64,000 bases of DNA from CAVSVP01 sp963731125 (GTDB lineage Bacteria; Pseudomonadota; Gammaproteobacteria; Competibacterales; Competibacteraceae): contig CAVSVP010000023.1 in assembly GCA_963731125.1 (NCBI GenBank), positions 186,001 through 250,000 on the forward strand. The letters run 5' to 3'. Positions 1 through 9,709 of the stretch are shown one piece after another. Position numbers and translations under genes: made by a program. Every line of letters starts with the position of its first letter. Position 1 is the stretch's first letter. Below the pieces are notes generated by a model, which was not told where the DNA came from, did not search any database, and was given only the letters and a program-made list of their open reading frames with translations.

Positions 1-1
1 G

Positions 2-2206
2 TTAGGTTTTGGCCCTTTTATCCGGCCGAATGTCAATGCCAGCTTGGCGCTATTATGGGGTTTTCTGACGACCACCGGACTGACCGCTTTGCTGCTCAGC
101 GCAGCGCTAGCAGAGTGGCGCCAGGTGGAAGCCGCGCTGCGCGCGAGCGAGGAGCGCTTCCGGTTGGCCATGGACGCGACGAGCGACGGCCTCTGGGAAT
201 GGGACATCCCAACCGGCCTGACCTATTACAGCCCCGCCTACTTCCGGATGCTCGGCTATCAGCCGGAAGGATTCGCCAACACGTATCATACCTGGGTTGA
301 TCTCATCCATCCTGATGACCGCAAGCACACCCTGGCAGTCACTCAGGAGTGCATCGAAAACCGCCGGGAGACCTTTCAGGTCGAATTCCGGATGCGGGCG
401 AAGAGCGGCGAGTGGCGATGGATCCTGGCGCGGGGCAAAGCGGTAAAACGAGAGGCCAGCGGGAGGGCGCTGCTCCTGGTGGGCACGCACGTGGACATCA
501 CGGCGCGTAAGCAGACCGAGAAGGCACTCGTGGAGAATACCCGGTTTATCAACCAGGTGCTCGATACGTCCCCTAACTTGATCTGGGTGAAGGATGCCCA
601 GGGAAGGTTCTTGCTCACCAATCAGGCGTTCGCTGATCTAACCGGTAAGACCAAGGAGGAACTGGTCCAGCAATTCTGTCTTGAAGTCTATCCGAATCCT
701 GAGGAGGTCAGTGAATACCTCAAGGTCGACCGGGAAGTCATCCGCACGGGCCGGGTCATTGCCCAGGAGGAATCGTGCACCAAACCAAACGGCGAGGTGA
801 TGTGGGTGTACACCATCAAGGCGCCGTTGCGACAAACCGACGGCACGGTGAGCGTGCTGGGCATTGCCACCGATATCACCGAGCGCAAACGGGCGGAGGC
901 ACAGCTGGCTTATCTGGCGCATCACGATTCCCTGACCGGACTGCCCAACCGGCTGCTATTCGCTACCCACCTCGAGCACAGTATCCAGCGTGCCCAGCGA
1001 GGTGGCCACCGGCTTGCCGTATTGTTCATCGATCTGGATCATTTTAAAAAGGTCAATGACAGCCTAGGCCACGCGGCAGGCGACCGGGTGCTCCAGCAGG
1101 TGGCTCGGCAGATGGCAGCTCATATCCGCGCTGAGGACACGCTGGCGCGCCAGGGGGGTGACGAATTTATCCTGCTCCTGGAGGCGGTGGACGATGAGCT
1201 GCGCCGCGTGGTAACCGTCGCCCAAAAGCTACTCAACCTATTTTCCCAAGTGCTTGAAGTGGAGGGACAGGAGTTTTTTATCACGGCCAGCCTCGGCATC
1301 AGTTTATACCCCGACGATGGGGAGAGCGTGAACACTCTGGTGAAAAACGCCGATGCGGCCATGTACCAGGTCAAAGCGCAAGGACGCAATACGTATCAGT
1401 TTTACCAAGCCGCGTTGACGGCGCATACCCTCGAGCGCCTACATCTCGAGACCGCCTTGCGACGTGCCCTGGAGCGGGCGGAACTGACGGTTCATTACCA
1501 ACCCCAGGTGGATCTGGCCTGCGGTCGTTTGGTGGGTGTCGAAGCGCTGGTACGCTGGAATCATCCGAAACGCGGCCTGGTGTTTCCGGACCACTTCATT
1601 GCGCTGGCCGAAGAAATGGGGCTCATTGTTGCGCTCGGCGAATGGGTGCTCCGCACCGCCTGCCGGCAACTGCAAAAGTGGCGGGAGGCGGGCTTTATCG
1701 TTCCCCAACTCGCCGTCAATGTCTCCGTTCAGCAGATGGAACGCAACCAGGTGGTGGAGAGTACCCGGCAAATCCTGGCGGAGAGCGGTTTTGATCCGAC
1801 CTGCCTGGAACTAGAGATTACCGAGTCAATCCTCATGCACCAGACGACACACAGCAGGGCCACCCTGACCGGCCTGCGTGCCCTCGGTGTGCAGCTCGCC
1901 GTGGATGACTTTGGCACCGGCTACTCGTCGCTCGCTTACCTGAAAAGTCTACCGATCCATAAGCTCAAGATTGATCGATCCTTTGTGCACCATATTGGCC
2001 GTGATCCCAGCGACGAGGCCATTGTCCGGGCAGTGATCGCATTGGCTAAGAGCTTAGGACTGACGGTGACCGCCGAGGGCGTGGAAACCGGTGAACAGGC
2101 AAGTTTTCTGCAATACCAGGGCTGCGACGAGGCGCAGGGCTATCTGTACAGTCATCCGCTACCCGCCAACGAGTTTTTCCACACTTGGCGTGGTGCCGCC
2201 CTCTGA
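2..2206 (+). CDS. MASE1-PAS-PAS-GGDEF-EAL cyclic-di-GMP protein (5' end outside window)
   Basis: This is a membrane sensor that probably makes and/or breaks cyclic di-GMP. The frame is open to the window edge. The first residues (LGFGPFIRPNVNASLALLWG) and the following hydrophobic stretch look like the end of a MASE1 membrane sensor domain, so the TTG at 44 is probably internal and the gene is cut by the window. Counting from that TTG, two PAS domains occupy about residues 33-155 and 160-285. A GGDEF domain with an intact GGDEF motif lies near residue 371. An EAL domain spans about 470-710, with EALVRW and DDFGTGYSS intact, so both catalytic halves look competent. It is separated from the convergent mrp operon by 54 bp. 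The signal sensed is unknown. Confidence 0.9.
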   Translation, partial: LGFGPFIRPNVNASLALLWGFLTTTGLTALLLSAALAEWRQVEAALRASEERFRLAMDATSDGLWEWDIPTGLTYYSPAYFRMLGYQPEGFANTYHTWVDLIHPDDRKHTLAVTQECIENRRETFQVEFRMRAKSGEWRWILARGKAVKREASGRALLLVGTHVDITARKQTEKALVENTRFINQVLDTSPNLIWVKDAQGRFLLTNQAFADLTGKTKEELVQQFCLEVYPNPEEVSEYLKVDREVIRTGRVIAQEESCTKPNGEVMWVYTIKAPLRQTDGTVSVLGIATDITERKRAEAQLAYLAHHDSLTGLPNRLLFATHLEHSIQRAQRGGHRLAVLFIDLDHFKKVNDSLGHAAGDRVLQQVARQMAAHIRAEDTLARQGGDEFILLLEAVDDELRRVVTVAQKLLNLFSQVLEVEGQEFFITASLGISLYPDDGESVNTLVKNADAAMYQVKAQGRNTYQFYQAALTAHTLERLHLETALRRALERAELTVHYQPQVDLACGRLVGVEALVRWNHPKRGLVFPDHFIALAEEMGLIVALGEWVLRTACRQLQKWREAGFIVPQLAVNVSVQQMERNQVVESTRQILAESGFDPTCLELEITESILMHQTTHSRATLTGLRALGVQLAVDDFGTGYSSLAYLKSLPIHKLKIDRSFVHHIGRDPSDEAIVRAVIALAKSLGLTVTAEGVETGEQASFLQYQGCDEAQGYLYSHPLPANEFFHTWRGAAL

Positions 2207-2260
2207 CGCGACTGTTACAAACTCAGGTTAGCTTATCTCTTATGTCGAACTCAGGTTAAT

Positions 2261-2587
2261 TTAGCTTTCTTTGTTTGCCGTACGTGCGGCTGTCGCATGG
2301 TTCTGGTCCTCGTAATAAGCGGCAAGGGCTAGCACATGGATGCTTAAAGGCGTAATAAAAAACAGCAATAAACCGATTAGCAGTGCCCGCGTAATGATTG
2401 CTATATCGAAAGAGGCGATGGAAGCCAGAAAAAGGGGAAAGATACCCATGATTCCGGCCATACTAACCGCATGAAGTCGTAAATAAAAATTGGGCATCCA
2501 CAGAATACCCCCTACGGCAAGGGTGGTGACAATTAAGCCCACAAGGATGAAAAAGTCTGCCAGCCAGATTACCATCGTTTGTATCAT
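2261..2587 (-). CDS. mrpG: Na+/H+ antiporter subunit G (MrpG/MnhG)
   Basis: This is the small membrane subunit closing the Mrp operon. The 108 residues contain three hydrophobic segments typical of the PhaG/MnhG/YufB family (about residues 7-27, 40-60 and 66-88), followed by a short hydrophilic tail. The start overlaps the mrpF stop in an ATGA arrangement, so translation is probably coupled. Mrp complexes exchange cytoplasmic Na+ for external protons and need all seven subunits. Subunit G is essential but its exact role is not established. The length is normal for the family. Confidence 0.9.
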   Translation of the reverse strand: MIQTMVIWLADFFILVGLIVTTLAVGGILWMPNFYLRLHAVSMAGIMGIFPLFLASIASFDIAIITRALLIGLLLFFITPLSIHVLALAAYYEDQNHATAARTANKES

Positions 2588-2850
2588 AAGAACTTTCCAT
2601 GTCTTTTATAACTGACTGCGGCAATGGTATTAATGAAGGAGAGCAACGCCAACGCCAACGCTGCATCTAAATAAAAAACCGAAGCTTGGCTATAGGCGAT
2701 CATGGCTAGCATGCCAACGATCACTAACGATAGTGCGTCGAAGGCAAGTATGCGCTGGAGCGAGGAACGCGACCGAGCTATCAGTAGCAGCAGCACAGCA
2801 AATAGTACCGCCAGCCAGACAATTGCCGTGGTCAGCAGGATTGAATGCAT
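2584..2850 (-). CDS. mrpF: Na+/H+ antiporter subunit F (MrpF/MnhF)
   Basis: This 88-residue protein has three predicted membrane helices and fits the MrpF/PhaF family, a small integral subunit of the Mrp cation/proton antiporter. The ATG at 2850 follows a good AAGGAGA ribosome site. The 85-bp gap to mrpE is the only real gap in the operon. The family is sometimes linked to bile-salt or cholate efflux in other bacteria, but here the complete operon argues for the Mrp role. The stop overlaps the mrpG start. Confidence 0.9.
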   Translation of the reverse strand: MHSILLTTAIVWLAVLFAVLLLLIARSRSSLQRILAFDALSLVIVGMLAMIAYSQASVFYLDAALALALLSFINTIAAVSYKRHGKFL

Positions 2851-2935
2851 ATCGGTATCTCCTTACTATTGCCAACAGACGAGTGTCTTATGGAATAAGC
2901 ACAGTGGCCCAATGCATGCCATTGTCGGTTGACTC

Positions 2936-3430
2936 TCATGGAAAAACCGAGCGCTGGCGTTGCCGGTATTTTCTCTGGTATGCTTCGCGTACCGACTCCG
3001 GGTCATCGGCATCCACCACATGAAACAAGATGACGCCACGCTTGCGGTCTACTTCTACTAGATAGGAGCCAGGCGATACCGTATTGACAAAACCGCTGAT
3101 CGCTGAACCGGTTTCTGATCGCTCGCCAATGGCTATCTCCACGAAATCCGGCCGGCGTGGTGGCCGAATGCCCAACACCATGAGCACAACCCGCCAGGTG
3201 TCTTTGAGTATATCAAGCCATACTGCAGCAATAAAAAGAGATAAATTTAATGCCCGCCAATAAAGCGGCGGAGTGGCTTGGCTTTGGTCTGTGGGCATTA
3301 CCGGTCGACACAAAAGCAGCAGCCCTGTCGATATTGCCGCGCCCGTAGCAAGATCCCAGGGCTGGAAGCTGGCGATGGCCATGGCATAAAGGATCGTAAG
3401 CAAGAGAATGACCAGCGTATAGAAAATCAT
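2936..3430 (-). CDS. mrpE: Na+/H+ antiporter subunit E (MrpE/MnhE)
   Basis: The 164 residues match the MnhE/PhaE family: two or three N-terminal hydrophobic segments (about 1-45 and 60-80) followed by a soluble C-terminal half with the family-like stretch ending in FHVVDADD. The start overlaps the mrpD stop (ATGA), which suggests translational coupling. The subunit is part of the membrane Mrp complex that extrudes Na+ in exchange for protons. Confidence 0.9.
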   Translation of the reverse strand: MIFYTLVILLLTILYAMAIASFQPWDLATGAAISTGLLLLCRPVMPTDQSQATPPLYWRALNLSLFIAAVWLDILKDTWRVVLMVLGIRPPRRPDFVEIAIGERSETGSAISGFVNTVSPGSYLVEVDRKRGVILFHVVDADDPESVREAYQRKYRQRQRSVFP

Positions 3431-4794
3431 AGTGTTGGGCCTCCCATGATTGTAGCTGCCTGTCGGCTGAGGACGAGCAGCGGCTCAGGCCAGCATCCGA
3501 TAAGCACGATGAGCGCGGCTAATCCTAACACGAGCATGCGTGGAGTAACCGGGCTTGGCGTTTGCTGCCGGGGGCTTACCCAAAAATTGTGCTGGTACGT
3601 CTGAAACATATAGATAAAGGAAAGTACGCCGCCGGCAAATATCAGTGCCATGAGAAAGCGACTGTCGGCCGCCAACCCCACCCGGAACAGTTCAAGCTTG
3701 CCCAGAAAACCTACCGACGGTGGCACACCGGCGACACTGAACGCACCAATGGCAAATGCGGCTCCTACGAATTTACCCTGTAGCCCTATCGCCAGAAATA
3801 ACGTCACCTTATTTAAGGCATTGGCCAGCGCGTAGAACACGGCGGCTTCGTAACCGATATGGCCTCCCACGGCCAGCGCGATAAGAATATAGCCGACTTG
3901 GCCGATGGCGGAGTAGGCCAATACCTCGTTGGTAAGCCGGCACGAAACTGCCAGCAGTCCTCCATAAAGAATACTTGCCGTTCCCAGTATAATCAGCGCC
4001 GGTTGCAGCATATCCAGGGCTGCGGGGAGCACATTACCCCCGAAACGCAGCAGACCGTAGCTGCCGATGTTAGCCAGTGCTCCTCCCAATATTGCCGTTA
4101 CTACGGGGCGAGCGCTTCGATAGACTGCCGGAACCCAATAGTGAAAAGGGAACAGCCCGAGTTTCAGGCTAAAGGCCACGAATAATAGCGTAGCGATAAC
4201 GATAAGCGAGCGCGGTTCTACATTGGCGACTGCGATACCGCTCATATCCAGCGTGCCCGCAACCCGGTAAAGTGCGGCGACGGCGATCAGCAGAAATACC
4301 GAACCCAGCAGGTTAACGATGGTAAAGATCATCGCCGCGCGAATCTCCTTGGGATCTCCACCGTATCCTGTGAGGCCGAAGGCAGCGACCATGGACACTT
4401 CAAAAAAGACGTAGAAGTTGAAAACGTCACCCGTGAGGAAGATGCCGGTCAGTCCGGTGCTAAGAAATAACACTAAGGCGGGGAAACTGCGCGAGGCAAT
4501 GCCTTGGCTTACCGCATAGCTTAACGTGACTAGCAGTATGCCTGCGGAAATCCCGGCAAATAATAAACCCAACATATCGCCCCGTAGCCGGATACCAACG
4601 TTGGTTGGCCAGGCACCGGTTACTATTTCAAGGGGCCCATTGGCTAGTACCTCGACACCTAGCACTAGCAGCGCTAACAAAACCAAAGCTTGTAACAAAA
4701 CGGCAACCATGCCGACCCAGCGGCGGCGTCCATCCAAAAGAGCTAGGACGGCGGCAGCAAACCAGGCGACAGTGAGCGGTAGTGCGACAAGCAC
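3427..4794 (-). CDS. mrpD: Na+/H+ antiporter subunit D (MrpD/MnhD)
   Basis: This is a large polytopic subunit homologous to the proton-pumping NuoL/M/N subunits of complex I. The 455 residues contain about 12-14 hydrophobic helices. Family-typical patches include FNFYVFFEVS near residue 125 and KLGLFPFHYWVP near 215, where the conserved lysine-containing helix lies. The start is GTG, directly after the mrpC stop. The protein is slightly short compared with many MrpD proteins (about 490-500 residues), mainly at the ends. Confidence 0.92.
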   Translation of the reverse strand: MLVALPLTVAWFAAAVLALLDGRRRWVGMVAVLLQALVLLALLVLGVEVLANGPLEIVTGAWPTNVGIRLRGDMLGLLFAGISAGILLVTLSYAVSQGIASRSFPALVLFLSTGLTGIFLTGDVFNFYVFFEVSMVAAFGLTGYGGDPKEIRAAMIFTIVNLLGSVFLLIAVAALYRVAGTLDMSGIAVANVEPRSLIVIATLLFVAFSLKLGLFPFHYWVPAVYRSARPVVTAILGGALANIGSYGLLRFGGNVLPAALDMLQPALIILGTASILYGGLLAVSCRLTNEVLAYSAIGQVGYILIALAVGGHIGYEAAVFYALANALNKVTLFLAIGLQGKFVGAAFAIGAFSVAGVPPSVGFLGKLELFRVGLAADSRFLMALIFAGGVLSFIYMFQTYQHNFWVSPRQQTPSPVTPRMLVLGLAALIVLIGCWPEPLLVLSRQAATIMGGPTL

Positions 4795-5163
4795 TTACGG
4801 TATATCCTGTTCCAACGCGTGCTCTTCCGCTACCTCCGTTTGCGCAATGTCTTCCAAATCAATCGTGATATAGCTCCTATGGATCCGCACTACCAGACTC
4901 AGCAATAAAGCGCAGACAGCGAAGGTAATGACGATAGCGGTCAGGGTAAGGGCTTGCACCAGCGGATCGCTGATCGCTTCCGAGTCGGGTATGGGATGAA
5001 TGGGCGCCATTCCATGGGTTAGAGCAGCCGCCATAAGAAAGAGATTGGCGGCATTGGAAACCAAGACGATTCCGGTGACGACACGGTACAAGTCACGAGC
5101 CAGCATCAAATAAGCGCCGGTACCAAACAGTACGGCAATGACCAGGGATAATAACAAGATCAT
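4795..5163 (-). CDS. mrpC: Na+/H+ antiporter subunit C (MrpC/MnhC)
   Basis: This is a 122-residue NuoK-like membrane subunit with three hydrophobic helices. The middle region GIVLVSNAANLFLMA and the following DPLVQALTLTAIVI are classic MrpC/NuoK signatures. Its ATG overlaps the mrpB stop. A charged C-terminal tail of about 25 residues rich in Glu extends beyond the last helix. The gene is in an unbroken operon with the other mrp genes. Confidence 0.92.
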   Translation of the reverse strand: MILLLSLVIAVLFGTGAYLMLARDLYRVVTGIVLVSNAANLFLMAAALTHGMAPIHPIPDSEAISDPLVQALTLTAIVITFAVCALLLSLVVRIHRSYITIDLEDIAQTEVAEEHALEQDIP

Positions 5164-5597
5164 GACGTTTTTCCATGGGCCAAGGTGTGCAATGCGGTGA
5201 CGACGAATCCCAAGACCACCAGGAAAACGCCGGTTTCAAAAACGAGTGCGGTATGCAATTCTAGCGTACCGAGTCGAATAACCTCGGCGCCCGGAGCAGG
5301 CCAGTGCGAGAGGGGTGCGTTGCCGACCACGAGCGGGGCAAAACTCACTATCAGCATCATCAGTAAACCCGCTACGGTCAGCATAGGAGCCGATCCTGCC
5401 GTGAAGGGCAGTTGTTGTTCCGCCTCTTCATGACCGAATACGGCATATTGCAGTATAATTCCCAGCGCCGCGACCAGCCCGCCACTAAAGCCTCCGCCTG
5501 GATGGCCATAACCCTTTATGAGTAATGCGATGCCGATAAGCAGTATCGGTAGCAACAATAACCGGGCAACGAGCTTTGTCATCTCCGTAGCGTTCAT
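5160..5597 (-). CDS. mrpB: Na+/H+ antiporter subunit B (MrpB/MnhB)
   Basis: The 145 residues form four hydrophobic helices with the MnhB signature GHPGGGFSGGLVAALGIILQ near residues 31-50 and a C-terminal GVFLVVLGFVVTALHTLA helix. It overlaps both neighbours (mrpA stop and mrpC start), so the operon is probably translated as a coupled unit. It is a membrane subunit of the Mrp antiporter, homologous to the MbhF/MbxF-type subunits. Confidence 0.92.
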   Translation of the reverse strand: MNATEMTKLVARLLLLPILLIGIALLIKGYGHPGGGFSGGLVAALGIILQYAVFGHEEAEQQLPFTAGSAPMLTVAGLLMMLIVSFAPLVVGNAPLSHWPAPGAEVIRLGTLELHTALVFETGVFLVVLGFVVTALHTLAHGKTS

Positions 5598-7897
5598 GGC
5601 TTCCTCACACCCTGCAAGAAAGTGATAATGGACAATAGTGCAATGGCAATAACCGTTATTTCGCCCAGGGTATCAAGACCCCGAAAATCAGCGATAATCG
5701 CGGCAACGATGTTGTCTGCATGAGCCTGCTGGCTGAGCTGTGAGTAAAGTTCCACGGTGCTTTGCGCGGTAGGTTCGGTTAACACCGTCCAGGCGACCAC
5801 GAAAAATAAACCGGCGGCCGCAAGCCCTGCGCCTAGGTGCCACCAGGTGGCATGGGATAACGGCCTGTCGCTTTGCGCGTTGCGCTCAGGTTTAGGCGGC
5901 GGTAGCAGCGCCAAGGCCGCGAGAAATAACAGGGTCAAGGCGGTCTCCACCAGTACCGCAACCAGGGCGACGTCTGGGGCTCCCAGCAAGGCGAATACCA
6001 ACGCCAGGCTAATGCCAACGCCGGTCAGCGCCAGAATCAGACCCAGATAAGTGCGTTGCAGTATTGTCAGCACGCTGGCTATAGCGGCGAGCAGCAGGGT
6101 AAGCACTAAGGGGAGTTCGGCATCGCCAAATTCGACAATCGCTAAATACCGATGGGCGGGCGTTCCCAGCAAGGCCATACCCACCAAGATACCGGCGGGA
6201 ATCAATACGCTGGCAATACGATCACGAAGATCCCGCACTTCTAACTCGTGTAGCCAATGGGACAGGCGATTAAGGATTCCTAACAACGCTTCATAGAGGT
6301 GCGCAGGACCGAGCCACGCAATGCTATCCACAACCTTCAGCACTACACCGTGCCAAACCCTTTGCGTCAGGATCAGCAGTGCCGCGGTGGCATAAGCGGC
6401 GAGTGTCATCAGGTTGACGTCCCTAAGGTTAAAGTGGTAACCCACCGCTAGGCTTACCTCGCTCTGGTACAAGGTCTGAGCAGCCAGACTGGCTAGATCC
6501 AGGACCGGCGCAACGCTGATGCCGCCGAGCAGGACGAGAACGGCAAGCGCTACGATGGGTATGACTAAACCTGCAGAAGCGGGGGTGGGTTCTTGTTTCC
6601 GTGCACCGAGAAATATGCCGCTCCAAAAGCGCCAGGTATAGGTAAGCGTTAACGCCGCAGCCACGACGGCTGCATAGCGCAGCCAGGCCTCCTGGTTTTC
6701 AGCCAATTGAAAAAACAATTCATCTTTAAAGAAGCCTGCCGTCAGCGGTAACCCCGCAAGCGCCGCCGCCGCTATCCCGCCGGCAATGGCCAGCACCGGC
6801 ATCCGGTAGGCAAGCCCGCCAAGATAAGGGAGGGCTCGTTGCCCGGTGACAGTGACTATCGTACCTACCAGCATAAACAGCGCGCTTTTGCTGGCGGCGT
6901 GAACCACCAGATAAAAAGCCGCCGCCGCTGCTGCCTGGGCGCCTCCCAAGGCTAACAGCATGCCGATATAGCCATACTGAGCAATGGTCGAATAGGCCAG
7001 AATTTCCTTCAGATCCTTGGCCGTCAACGCTAATATCCCACCGGTTCCGATAGAAAGCAGAGCGCAACCGAGTAACGCCGTACGCACCATTGGTGTCGCC
7101 TCTAGTAGGGGATGCAGGCGGTGCAGGATAAATACGCCTGCTGCCACCATCGCCGCTGAATGGAGATAGGCTGAGATCGGCGTCGGTGCCGCCATGGCCT
7201 GAGGCAGCCAGAAATGCAATGGCACTTGCGCGCTCTTGGCCAGTGCCGCTACGGCGATTAGCGCCATGGCAGTCGTCAGGATAGGCCCCGGCCGAGCCTG
7301 TTGCATAAGCTCTGGAAGGAAAAAGGTACCGTATTCGCTATGCAGCATCAACGCCCCTATTAAGAAGGCGATGGACGTGCCGCCGGTAACCAGGAGTGCG
7401 GTGAGGGCTGCAGATCGTGCTGCCGAATCATGGCGATCGAAGGCAATTAAAAAATAGGAACAGACGGCCGTCAGATCAAAAAATAGGAACAGCAGGATGA
7501 GATCATTAGCCATTACCAGGCCCAGCATGGCGGCCATAAATAACATGAGCCAGGCATAATAGGAGATTTGATCCGCTAACGGTCGGTTTTGCTCTTGCAG
7601 ATGGTGCGGAAGATAGGCCAAAGAATAGAGAGCGATGAGAAAACCGATACCCGTGGCAATAATTCCATAAAGCAACGCCAGGGCATCCAGTCGAAACGCT
7701 AAGTGCAAGGCGAGCGTCGGCGCCCACGTCAGAATGATCTCGGTGGCTTCATGAGTCCAGCTGTAAAGTAAAGCGGCCGTCGCCAGCGCGGTAGCGAAGA
7801 CTGCCACATGTGCTGCAAAAGCGGGGCGCAATTGTCCACCGACCAGCACTGCTGGTACAGCGATAAACGCAAGCAACAATGGCAGCAGTACCGTCAT
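5594..7897 (-). CDS. mrpA: Na+/H+ antiporter subunit A (MrpA/MnhA)
   Basis: This is the largest antiporter subunit at 767 residues. The N-terminal two thirds resemble NuoL, with about 14-16 helices and the conserved stretch KSAQVPLHFWLPQAMAAPTP near residues 220-240. The C-terminal part (about 600-767) carries the extra MbhD/MbhE-like helices that distinguish MrpA from NuoL. It is the first gene of a seven-gene mrpABCDEFG operon. Complete operons of this type extrude Na+ (sometimes K+ or Li+) using the proton gradient and support growth in alkaline or saline conditions. No regulator is visible next to it. Confidence 0.93.
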   Translation of the reverse strand: MTVLLPLLLAFIAVPAVLVGGQLRPAFAAHVAVFATALATAALLYSWTHEATEIILTWAPTLALHLAFRLDALALLYGIIATGIGFLIALYSLAYLPHHLQEQNRPLADQISYYAWLMLFMAAMLGLVMANDLILLFLFFDLTAVCSYFLIAFDRHDSAARSAALTALLVTGGTSIAFLIGALMLHSEYGTFFLPELMQQARPGPILTTAMALIAVAALAKSAQVPLHFWLPQAMAAPTPISAYLHSAAMVAAGVFILHRLHPLLEATPMVRTALLGCALLSIGTGGILALTAKDLKEILAYSTIAQYGYIGMLLALGGAQAAAAAAFYLVVHAASKSALFMLVGTIVTVTGQRALPYLGGLAYRMPVLAIAGGIAAAALAGLPLTAGFFKDELFFQLAENQEAWLRYAAVVAAALTLTYTWRFWSGIFLGARKQEPTPASAGLVIPIVALAVLVLLGGISVAPVLDLASLAAQTLYQSEVSLAVGYHFNLRDVNLMTLAAYATAALLILTQRVWHGVVLKVVDSIAWLGPAHLYEALLGILNRLSHWLHELEVRDLRDRIASVLIPAGILVGMALLGTPAHRYLAIVEFGDAELPLVLTLLLAAIASVLTILQRTYLGLILALTGVGISLALVFALLGAPDVALVAVLVETALTLLFLAALALLPPPKPERNAQSDRPLSHATWWHLGAGLAAAGLFFVVAWTVLTEPTAQSTVELYSQLSQQAHADNIVAAIIADFRGLDTLGEITVIAIALLSIITFLQGVRKP

Positions 7898-8567
7898 CCA
7901 ATTATCCCGGGCACAACAGAATTAGCGGCGTTAGCGGCGAAACCGAGACAGCTCTCTGTCCCGGGAAATGATAAGCTTACTCAAAGCAATCTCAGTCGAA
8001 CAGCAAGAACTATTCCGCCTGCCAAAATGCGGTAAGCTGATCGGATGCACTGAACGACATTAGCGAACACGGCCTATCGGACCCTACGGGAGTATAGGAT
8101 AGCGGCCTATGCGGGTTTTGCCAGCGTGGCTGCGGTGGTTTCGAGAACGCTGATACTGGGCTTAAGAGATTCTCCAGATTGTAAATTTTACAATCGCTGT
8201 GCTGAAGTCGTTGCAATATTTACTAATAAATAATTTGACAATATCATATTAGAAGTTTCTTATGATATTTATTTATCAATGAATTAGGATAACCGTTGCT
8301 GGCTACGAACTTAAAGCGGGACGTGCTAGACGTTACATCCGCTGTTAGGAGCGAGCTTGCTCGCGAACTAAACCTGATGGCTGTCTATTCGCGAGCAAGC
8401 TCGCTCCTACTAAGTCGCTTGCAGAGTATCCCGGCTAAAGTGGATAGCCAAAAATATTGCTGTAATGTACTGACGTTGAATAAAAATTAGATTTTTCTAA
8501 TGTGACATTGTCAAGAAAAAAATGATGTTGCTTGTGAAACGAATCAAAGAGACTGAAAGGAAAACGT
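7898..8567. other. Gene-free region between mrpA and mltG
   Basis: There are 670 bases without a convincing gene. The part next to mrpA should hold its promoter. The stretch from about 8210 to 8290 is very AT-rich. A REPIN-like pair of inverted palindromes lies at 8346-8409. The only open frame of note (8296-8490) runs through that repeat and looks accidental. In relatives the genes after mltG are usually tmk and holB, so gene order breaks here. Confidence 0.7.
8346..8409. repeat. REPIN-like pair of inverted REP palindromes
   Basis: A perfect 22-bp inverted repeat (8346-8367 and 8388-8409) is separated by 20 bp. Each arm is itself a small palindrome with the stem GCGAGC, loop TT, stem GCTCGC. 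This is the structure of REPINs, short non-autonomous elements thought to be spread by RAYT transposases. No RAYT gene is present in the window. The sequence resembles REP families known from pseudomonads. Confidence 0.8.
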
Positions 8568-9587
8568 TTACTTCAGCCGCTTTAACTGATACTCCCGTAC
8601 GGCTCGGTTATGCTCTCGGAACGTTCTGGAGAATACATGTCCCCCGTCGCCGGTGGCGACAAAATATAGGGTGTCTCCCGGTGCCGGGTTGACGGCAGCG
8701 GCAATGGAGGCGGCTCCTGGCAGGGCGATTGGAGTCGGTGGCAGACCCTTGCGGGTGTAAGTGTTATAGGGGGTATCGGTACGTAGATCGCGCTTGCGGA
8801 TATTGCCGTCGAACGCTTCCCCTATCCCATAGATAACGGTGGGGTCGGTCTGTAGCGGTATGCCTTTTTGCAGGCGGCGCACAAAGACTCCGGCAATTTC
8901 TCGCCGTTCCTCGGGAAGCGCGGTTTCTTTCTCAATGATAGAGGCCAGAATTAAAGCTTCATAGGGAGTTTGCAGGGGCAATCCAGAAGTCCGCCGTTGC
9001 CAGGCGGCCTGCAGATGTTGTTGCAGATTTAGCAGCGCGCGCTTTAAAAAATTCACATCGCTGGTGCCCGCCGGAAAGTGATAGGTGTCCGGGAAAAAAC
9101 GGCCTTCCGGGTGCTCGCCGGGACGTCCGAGCCTTGCCATGATTTCGCTGTCGTTGCGGTCCTGCAGTGTGTGTTTGAGCTTGGCGTGACCGGCAATGGC
9201 TTCCAGCATCTGGCGAAATGTCCAGCCTTCTAACACGGTGAGTGCATACTGAATGACCCGTCCCTGCACTAATTGCTCTAGTAACGTACGGGGTGTCGTC
9301 CCAGGCTCGATGCGATACTCACCGGATTTAAGGCGGAGTGCCAGTCCCGATAGACGGCCATAAATCTGCAGATACTCGGCTGAGCGGAGCGCGCCTTCGG
9401 CTTCTAAGCGTTGCGCGAGGCTCATCATAGAGTCTCCGGCGGGAACAACGAATACCAGGCCCGCTGCCGGGACGGTCAATGGAGAGGTTAAAAAAGCGTG
9501 GTAATCTCGATAGAACAGGTAAAGAGCCAATCCCGCGCTTACCAGCCCGATCCCTAGGGTGACGATAAACCACTTGCCTTTTGCCAT
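8568..9587 (-). CDS. mltG: Endolytic murein transglycosylase MltG (YceG-like)
   Basis: The 339 residues have one N-terminal membrane anchor (about 7-27) followed by the YceG/MltG fold. It is probably a periplasmic enzyme that cleaves nascent glycan strands to end peptidoglycan polymerisation. The family core ASIIEKETALPEERREIAGV near residues 213-232 contains the conserved catalytic Glu, followed by LQTDPTVIYG and RTDTPYNTYTRKGLPPTPI. It lies downstream of fabF as in many gammaproteobacteria, although the usual pabC between them is absent. The length is normal. Confidence 0.95.
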   Translation of the reverse strand: MAKGKWFIVTLGIGLVSAGLALYLFYRDYHAFLTSPLTVPAAGLVFVVPAGDSMMSLAQRLEAEGALRSAEYLQIYGRLSGLALRLKSGEYRIEPGTTPRTLLEQLVQGRVIQYALTVLEGWTFRQMLEAIAGHAKLKHTLQDRNDSEIMARLGRPGEHPEGRFFPDTYHFPAGTSDVNFLKRALLNLQQHLQAAWQRRTSGLPLQTPYEALILASIIEKETALPEERREIAGVFVRRLQKGIPLQTDPTVIYGIGEAFDGNIRKRDLRTDTPYNTYTRKGLPPTPIALPGAASIAAAVNPAPGDTLYFVATGDGGHVFSRTFREHNRAVREYQLKRLK

Positions 9588-9709
9588 GTCGAGAGTCTAC
9601 GATTTCCGACGGAAAATCATGAGGTGGTAACTCAGACGTTTCCCTGCGCTGCTTGGTAGCGTCCTTGAATGTTCTTCAGGAAGGCAATCAACCGAAATTA
9701 GCGGTGCCG

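Noticed and set aside
8296..8490. 64-codon open frame upstream of mrpA
   Set aside because: It runs through the REPIN palindromes and lacks a convincing ribosome site or family resemblance.
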